A program made the translations under genes and the position numbers. From Anaerovorax odorimutans (lineage in GTDB: Bacteria > Bacillota > Clostridia > Peptostreptococcales > Anaerovoracaceae), in contig NZ_JANFXK010000011.1 of the NCBI RefSeq assembly GCF_024459955.1, positions 62,001 to 126,000 on the forward strand: a DNA stretch of 64,000 bases, read 5' to 3'. The first letter of the stretch is position 1. Every line of letters starts with the position of its first letter. Positions 59,350 to 64,000 of this stretch are shown piece after piece. Under the pieces are notes generated by a model. The model had not been told where the DNA came from. It did not search any database and was given only the letters and a program-made list of their open reading frames with translations.

Positions 59350-60358
59350 GGTTTTCTACCTCCTTTTGGGCCTCTTCCAGCTTGCCGATGCAGCCGGAGA
59401 AGGATATGTATTCGGGACAAATGCGGTCGCATCTTCCGCAGCCGACGCACATATGATAGCCAAAGCGTTTGTTGTAGTCATAGATTTTGTGCAGCACCTT
59501 AAACCGCATCCGCTCGCCGTTCTTCTTCCGATAAGAACCGCCGCCGGCCACATCGGTGTAACCGTCTACCATACAGGAGGCCGCCACTCTCCGGCGTTCG
59601 CCCACTTTTCCGTTATCCGTATAGAAGATATCCTGCATGGTAAAGCAGGTGCAGGTGGGGCAGGCAAAGTTGCAACGTCCGCAATTGATGCATCTGCCGT
59701 CGTACTCATCCCACATCCCGGATTTTGCGACGTCCAGCGTCAGATTTTCGGGAATCGTCACCCGAACCTTGGTCTCCGTCACTGTGGAAGGTGTCACCGG
59801 CAGTTTTTCCTGGCACAGCTCTTCCAAAATTCCATCCCACTCTGCATATTTATTATCCAGCTGATAGCCGCCATCCTTCGGTTCCATGCTCAGACCGTAG
59901 AAATCAGCTGACGCTGTTCCCATATCCACGCAGAAACAGTCTTCAAAGCAGGACTTGCAGCCCATGAGCACAAACTTCACATTCTCCCGGATTCTCTTAT
60001 AATAGTAGTCTTCATAGCCGTTTTTCAGGTAGATTTCGTCCAGCCGTTTGACCGCGTGCAGGTCGCAGCTTCTCAGGAAGATCACGGCTCCCTTCTTTCT
60101 GCCGTCAGCCTCCTTCATCTGGTTTTCCGTGAAAAAGAACAGGGTTTCCGATAAAGGCAGCAAGACTTCTTTAAAAGAATAATCGGATTTTTCATCAAAG
60201 ACGATGTCGGAGGCTTTCGCTATTTTTCCGTAACGCACCGTGTCCGTGTCGGAAAACATTCCGTCATCCTTCATTTTTACAGGAGCATAAAGCTCGTAGT
60301 CCGCGGACAGCTCTTTCAGGAAACGATCCGCTTCCCTTTCTTTCAGATAATAGCCCAT
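59336..60358 (-). CDS. asrA: Anaerobic sulfite reductase subunit A
   Basis: A 340-residue electron-transfer subunit. A long N-terminal domain with MGCKSCFEDCFCVDMG is followed by two ferredoxin-type clusters, CINCGRCNFACPTC and CVGCGRCDRICPEYISFSGC. ATG 60358 is preferred: GGAGGC is 7 nt away, whereas an in-frame GTG 6 nt further upstream is too close. It overlaps the asrB start by 14 bp, and the FNT gene stop (60361) lies 2 bp upstream. Confidence 0.95.
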   Translation of the reverse strand: MGYYLKEREADRFLKELSADYELYAPVKMKDDGMFSDTDTVRYGKIAKASDIVFDEKSDYSFKEVLLPLSETLFFFTENQMKEADGRKKGAVIFLRSCDLHAVKRLDEIYLKNGYEDYYYKRIRENVKFVLMGCKSCFEDCFCVDMGTASADFYGLSMEPKDGGYQLDNKYAEWDGILEELCQEKLPVTPSTVTETKVRVTIPENLTLDVAKSGMWDEYDGRCINCGRCNFACPTCTCFTMQDIFYTDNGKVGERRRVAASCMVDGYTDVAGGGSYRKKNGERMRFKVLHKIYDYNKRFGYHMCVGCGRCDRICPEYISFSGCIGKLEEAQKEVENHDAE

Positions 60359-60360
60359 GA

Positions 60361-61128
60361 TCACGCCTCCTTCTTTCTGCTGATCAGATAATACGGCACT
60401 GCCAGCACCAGCGCACCGGCGATCAGATTGCCCAGAGTCACCGTAAACAGGTTGTAGAAATAGCCGCTCCAGCTTACCGCCGCTTCCATGGGTGACAGCA
60501 TGGAGATGGTCAGCAGTGTCATGTTGGCGATGCTGTGTTCAAAGCCGGTGGTGATGAAGGCGAACAGACACCAGAACACCATAATCAGCTTACCGCTGTC
60601 GGACTTGCATCGGAAACCGCACCATACGGCCAGACATACCAGCGTGTTGCAGAGAACGCCCCGCAGAAGAAGCGGCAGAAAGTCGATGCTCATTTTCGTG
60701 GCTGCGGAATCGGCGATGAATTGACCCACCGGACCTTCCGCGAATCCGGCGGCATAGAAAATGATTGCCAAAAGAATGGAGCCGGCCCAGTTGCCGATAA
60801 AGCACACGACCCAGATCTTTACCGCCTGGCCCCAGCCGGTTGTTTTTTCAAGAGCCCCGGCTGTCATCACAAAGTTATTTCCAGTAAAAAGCTCCGCTCC
60901 GGCTATGATTACCAGGCTCAGGGCGATACCGAACGACAGGCCCATGACGATCTTCGTATAGGGAGCGCCGTCCAGCATTCCCCCAATACTGAAAATCAAC
61001 AGAATCCCGAACCCGATGTACATTCCGGCCAGCATGGACGCCAGAAAGTAACCCAGCGGATTCTTTTTCAGAAAATCCGCTTTTGCTTTGGCTGCCTTTG
61101 TCACAGCTGTGAATTCCTCCATAAACAT
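60361..61128 (-). CDS. FNT-family channel, probable hydrosulfide exporter
   Basis: A 255-residue formate/nitrite transporter-family channel with six TM helices and the two broken helices: AGAELFTGNNFVM (L5-type loop) and TTGFEHSIANMTL with the central His of the pore. In clostridia a member next to asrABC (fnt3/asrD) has been shown to conduct hydrosulfide, and the same gene neighbourhood here supports export of the toxic HS- made by sulfite reductase. First gene of the operon, with GGAGGAG upstream and a Crp-type site in its promoter. Confidence 0.85.
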   Translation of the reverse strand: MFMEEFTAVTKAAKAKADFLKKNPLGYFLASMLAGMYIGFGILLIFSIGGMLDGAPYTKIVMGLSFGIALSLVIIAGAELFTGNNFVMTAGALEKTTGWGQAVKIWVVCFIGNWAGSILLAIIFYAAGFAEGPVGQFIADSAATKMSIDFLPLLLRGVLCNTLVCLAVWCGFRCKSDSGKLIMVFWCLFAFITTGFEHSIANMTLLTISMLSPMEAAVSWSGYFYNLFTVTLGNLIAGALVLAVPYYLISRKKEA

Positions 61129-61160
61129 AAAATATCTCCTCCTTCGTTATCTTTGTGAGA

Positions 61161-61204
61161 ATTATAACGAAGAAAGAGATATCAGGCCGTGAGATTTATC
61201 ACGG
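61161..61204 (-). promoter_or_regulatory. asr operon promoter with Crp/Fnr-type site at -41.5
   Basis: Minus strand TATAAT (61166-61161) predicts a start near 61154. CCGTGAGATTTATCACGG (61187-61204), a CGTGA-N6-TCACG palindrome, is centred at 61195.5, that is -41.5, the class II activator position. No recognisable -35 element is present, as expected. The site overlaps the stop codon of the Crp-family gene upstream. Confidence 0.75.
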
Positions 61205-61885
61205 GGATTTAAAATATTCAGATAGTTTTTCGCAGTCCGGGATGATGAAACGATTTTTCTTCACCAGCACCAGCCCCTGATCCGTCAGAACCTTCAGCTG
61301 CCTGGAGGCGGTTTCCCGCTTTGTCCCCAGCATATCGGCCAGATAGGTGATGGTCAGGTCGATGCCGATCATAGTTCCTTCCGGGCATGGCGCTCCATAG
61401 TCAGCTGCCAGCTTCCACAGCTTGGCCGCGATCTTTTTGTCGCCCCGGATGGAATTGGTGGTGTTTTTCATCTGCCGGTACAGCCTGCGGATTTTCAGCG
61501 ACATGGAATTGAGCATAGCCCTGCTCAAGCCCCGGTCTTCTTCCATGGCCAGCAGCATCTGCTCTCTGGGAAAGGAAAGCACCAGCCCGCTCTTGAGGAC
61601 TTCGCAGCTGACAGAAGAGGCAAGCCCGTTGAGAATTTCTTCGTTAAGCGCCTTTCCCTTTCCCAGGACAAAGATCACTTTTTTCTCACCCTGGCTGTTC
61701 ATCTTGTACAGCGCCGCCATTCCGCTGATGACGATATAGAGGGTTTCTGTGTAATCATGATCGTAAAAAAGATGGGCGCCTTTTTCTGCGCTGCGGAGAA
61801 CCCCGCAGCCCGCCAGCATAGCCAGGGACGCCGGACTGGCATCCCGCAGGATTTCCGCCGCGGAGAGGGCCTGTTTTATATCCAT
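61199..61885 (-). CDS. Crp/Fnr-family transcriptional regulator
   Basis: A 228-residue regulator with an N-terminal cNMP-binding-like beta barrel (HLFYDHDYTETLYIVISGMA, KKVIFVLGKGKAL), a dimer helix, and a C-terminal winged helix-turn-helix (TITYLADMLGTKRETASRQL recognition region, KNRFIIPDCEKL). It lacks the Cys cluster of Fnr, so oxygen sensing by Fe-S is unlikely; a small ligand or sulfite-related signal is possible. ATG 61885 with AAAGGAA upstream is preferred over TTG 61891. It lies directly upstream of the FNT-asr operon and probably activates it via the palindrome at its own 3' end. Confidence 0.9.
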   Translation of the reverse strand: MDIKQALSAAEILRDASPASLAMLAGCGVLRSAEKGAHLFYDHDYTETLYIVISGMAALYKMNSQGEKKVIFVLGKGKALNEEILNGLASSVSCEVLKSGLVLSFPREQMLLAMEEDRGLSRAMLNSMSLKIRRLYRQMKNTTNSIRGDKKIAAKLWKLAADYGAPCPEGTMIGIDLTITYLADMLGTKRETASRQLKVLTDQGLVLVKKNRFIIPDCEKLSEYFKSP

Positions 61886-61970
61886 GGTCAATTCCTTTCC
61901 TCAGTATTTGATTGATATCTTCTTAACCATAGCAAAAATTGACGAATCCCGCAAGAACTGCCGCATAGAT

Positions 61971-61999
61971 TTTACTTTTTTTGCCCGGCGGCGTATAAT
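61971..61999 (+). promoter_or_regulatory. Promoter of the FAD oxidase gene
   Basis: TTTACT (61971-61976), 17-bp spacer, TATAAT (61994-61999), followed by AAGGAGG and the TTG start at 62034. Confidence 0.7.
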
Positions 62000-62033
62000 C
62001 AAGCTATATTCAAAGCCAAAGGAGGAGCTTCCC

Positions 62034-63542
62034 TTGAAAACAGCCGATGATAAAGGAACCATGCTCGAATACATGCGGGACGAATCGCGCCGCAGCGGAA
62101 ACTGCGAAAAAATCTTCTTTCCCACAAGCGAAGAAGAAGTGATTTCCATTTTCAAAGAAAACCCCCGTACTCCTATAACTTTCCAGGGCGGCCGGACCGG
62201 AGTCACTGCGGGATGCGTTCCCGACGGCGGCATTGCTGTCAATCTGGAGCGGATGAATCGTATTTTGCCCCTAAAGCCTCAGAAATATGGCGGCAGCATC
62301 ATCGTGCAGCCCGGCGTCCTCCTGCAGACGCTCCGCCAGCATCTGCGCCCCTATTCACTGTTTTTTCCTCCTGATCCCACAGAAACAACAGCTTCTCTGG
62401 GAGGCATGGTATCCTGCAATTCTTCCGGCGCACGCAGTTTCAAATACGGCTCCGTCCGCTTCTATATCACGGCGCTCCGCATGATCCTGCCCGGCGGCGA
62501 AAAGCTGCATCTAAAAAGAGGCGCCTGTCTTGCCCGGGGCCGCCATTTTTCACTCACCTGTGAGTCGGGAAAAAGGATCAGCGGTGTCCTCCCCGATATC
62601 ACCATGCCCGCAGTGAAAAAACATACGGCCGGTTATTATATCCGGCCCGATATGGATATGCTCGACCTCTTCATCGGTGCAGAAGGAACCCTTGGAGCCG
62701 TCACCGCTGTGGAGCTGAAACTGCTGCCGGTCAAGAAGGAAACCTGGGGTGCTGTCATCTTCCTTCCCAGTGAAGCTGCCGCTCTGCGTCTGGTCAGGCT
62801 CCTCAGAGGAGAAACGGCCCTTCCCCTTACTCTGGAGCCTGAGGCCCTGGAATATTTCAATTCCGACACCCTGCGTCTCCTGCGCCGGGCCCAGCGTTCG
62901 AAGGAAGCCCTCTGCCAAATGGAGCTGCTTCCTGCAGAAGACTGCTGCGCCCTTTATACGGAATACGCCTCCGATAACCGCAAGGCGCTGAAAGCCGCCT
63001 TTGAAGAAACCTGCTCAGCAATGGAATCCGTGGGCGGCGACCCCCGCCGTACCTGGGCGGCCATCAATTCCCGCAATATGGACAAGCTGCACCAGTTCCG
63101 TCACGCCGCACCGGAATGTGTCAACACCAGAATCAGCGAAATAAAAAAGGACTGTCCCTCTGTCACCAAGCTGGGAACCGATATGTCCGTACCCGATCAC
63201 TGTCTGGAAGAGGTTATGTCCCTTTATAACGAAGGCCTGGCCGCAGGCGGGTTTGATTCCGTCATCTTCGGCCATATCGGCAGCAACCATGTCCATGTCA
63301 ACATTATCCCCAGGACAATGGATGAATTTAACCGCGGCAAAGAGCTGTTCGGCCGATGGGCGAAAGATGTTGCCGCAATGGGCGGAACCGTATGCGCTGA
63401 ACATGGCGTAGGAAAAATAAAAACTGCTCTTCTGTCAGAACTATATACAGAAAAGCAGCTTGCTTCTATGCAGGATCTCAAAAAAATCTTTGATCCCTGT
63501 CAGCTCCTCAATCGGGGAAATATATTCTCATTCCTTCCCTAG
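62034..63542 (+). CDS. FAD-linked 2-hydroxyacid oxidase/dehydrogenase (GlcD-like)
   Basis: A 502-residue FAD-binding protein of the GlcD/VAO group. FAD-binding: TFQGGRTGVTAGCVPDGGI and TASLGGMVSCNSSGARSFKYG; later HTAGYYIRPDMDMLDLFIGA and EGTLGAVTAVELKL; C-terminal cap ends FGHIGSNHVHVNI and AEHGVGKIK. It should oxidise a 2-hydroxy acid such as lactate or glycolate; the electron acceptor (for example EtfAB) is not encoded nearby. The start TTG 62034 is supported by AAAGGAGGAG at the right distance and by the promoter just upstream; a longer frame reaching 61884 runs into the divergent regulator gene and is rejected. Confidence 0.9.
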   Translation: MKTADDKGTMLEYMRDESRRSGNCEKIFFPTSEEEVISIFKENPRTPITFQGGRTGVTAGCVPDGGIAVNLERMNRILPLKPQKYGGSIIVQPGVLLQTLRQHLRPYSLFFPPDPTETTASLGGMVSCNSSGARSFKYGSVRFYITALRMILPGGEKLHLKRGACLARGRHFSLTCESGKRISGVLPDITMPAVKKHTAGYYIRPDMDMLDLFIGAEGTLGAVTAVELKLLPVKKETWGAVIFLPSEAAALRLVRLLRGETALPLTLEPEALEYFNSDTLRLLRRAQRSKEALCQMELLPAEDCCALYTEYASDNRKALKAAFEETCSAMESVGGDPRRTWAAINSRNMDKLHQFRHAAPECVNTRISEIKKDCPSVTKLGTDMSVPDHCLEEVMSLYNEGLAAGGFDSVIFGHIGSNHVHVNIIPRTMDEFNRGKELFGRWAKDVAAMGGTVCAEHGVGKIKTALLSELYTEKQLASMQDLKKIFDPCQLLNRGNIFSFLP

Positions 63543-64000
63543 AGGCCTGCCGGTTTTATCATTTTCCTTATATGCCGATATGTCCCTAAGTTCAATTAGA
63601 TACGCGTCCTTATTCTCCCAGCGCACTAAGGTGGCTTCGGCGGAGATCCAGGTTCCCCGACTGTCGCTGTAGAATTCTTTGGACGCGATCCTGCTCTTTC
63701 GGGCCAGTTTTGCCGGACAGTCGTCACAGGCAGATTCCCGTCCCAGGAAAACGCGGTAGCATACGGCTCCCTTTACTGCCTCCTTTGAGATCCCGCGGGC
63801 CTTCGCATTAATATAAAGGATCTCATAGGTCTGCGGATCTATTATGTAAAGCCACGTATTTCTGCTGTTCATCAGAGCCTGCAGATCTCTGGATATGTTC
63901 AGGGCCCGGTGCTGCGCTCTCCCCTTCAGAAGGAATGTGGACAGCAGCTCCGCAATAAAGGAGAGAATGTCAATTTGATCGCTGGTCCACAGGCGCTGCT
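63528..64000 (-). CDS. PAS-type sensor protein (5' end beyond window)
   Basis: The C-terminal 157 residues of a larger protein whose start lies off the right edge. RLWTSDQIDILSFIAELLST looks like the end of a GAF-type sensory domain, followed by a helical linker and a PAS-like domain: NTWLYIIDPQTYEILYINAK, CYRVFLGRESACDDCPAKLA (Cys pair) and ATLVRWENKDAYLIELRDIS. It ends without an output domain, so the effector domain must be N-terminal or absent; similar layouts occur in clostridial GGDEF/EAL sensors. It overlaps the converging FAD oxidase gene by 15 bp. Confidence 0.75.
   Translation of the reverse strand, partial: QRLWTSDQIDILSFIAELLSTFLLKGRAQHRALNISRDLQALMNSRNTWLYIIDPQTYEILYINAKARGISKEAVKGAVCYRVFLGRESACDDCPAKLARKSRIASKEFYSDSRGTWISAEATLVRWENKDAYLIELRDISAYKENDKTGRPLGKE

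Noticed and set aside
61884-62033. 50-codon N-terminal extension of the FAD oxidase
   Set aside because: It would cover the TATAAT promoter and overlap the divergent Crp-family gene; the TTG at 62034 has an excellent ribosome site.

Overview
The window comes from a low-to-mid GC anaerobic Firmicute, probably a spore-forming clostridium. Family-level placement is not possible by eye. Evidence for this: strong AGGAGG ribosome sites with a few GTG/TTG starts; the murB-PHP-rapZ-whiA gene order; two-subunit oxygen-sensitive fumarase; anaerobic sulfite reductase asrABC; a YaaH/SleL-like GH18 enzyme; and CotH- and GHL10-type surface proteins. No rRNA, tRNA, CRISPR array, transposase or complete prophage was recognised.

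Layout. 1-5898: catabolic-looking cluster on the minus strand with two YtcJ-type amidohydrolases, an APC permease, an AraC regulator and a DUF169 protein. 5947-11846: AT-rich defence-like island (PD-(D/E)XK protein, small ORF, RhuM, and a 1247-residue nuclease-STAND NTPase), bracketed by a 14-bp direct repeat. One repeat copy lies in the 3' end of rlmD, where a relic of a mobile-element tail is visible. 11819-17788: rlmD, a HAD phosphatase, a MarR/SMR efflux pair with its operator, and a DUF4173-XRE-DUF2975 set. 17996-18510: a consensus promoter followed by about 480 nt of highly structured, apparently non-coding RNA ending in a terminator. 18520-23755: two-component system plus ABC exporter of the antimicrobial-peptide or lipid type, with matching operator palindromes. 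23780-28934: thioesterase, whiA, rapZ, PHP phosphatase, murB and an AI-2E family transporter. 29097-31845: argGH with an ARG box. 31850-34240: polar amino acid ABC transporter. 34879-36376: oxidoreductase relic, universal stress protein, and crcB behind a fluoride riboswitch. 36513-38699: GH18 and an Fe-S aldo/keto reductase.

38900-49443 is probably one 10.4-kb operon: diguanylate cyclase, secreted TIM-barrel protein, VTC-type polyphosphate polymerase domain, DUF4956, CotH kinase, membrane-anchored glycosidase, HEAT-repeat protein and a processive GT2 synthase. It looks like a c-di-GMP-linked surface polysaccharide system with CotH/VTC partners, and is a strong candidate for an undescribed system. 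49495-56038: two GHL10 glycosidase paralogues, a 2-hydroxyacid dehydrogenase, an M16 peptidase and fumarase. 56218-57502: an Rpn-type nuclease with a heptad-like tail, expressed from a promoter inside a 13-bp inverted repeat. 57577-61885: asrCBA, a FNT-family hydrosulfide channel and a Crp/Fnr regulator, with a Crp-type palindrome centred about -41.5 from the predicted start of the operon. 61971-64000: FAD-linked hydroxyacid oxidase and a truncated PAS-type sensor.

All assignments come from reading the sequence; no database search was possible.
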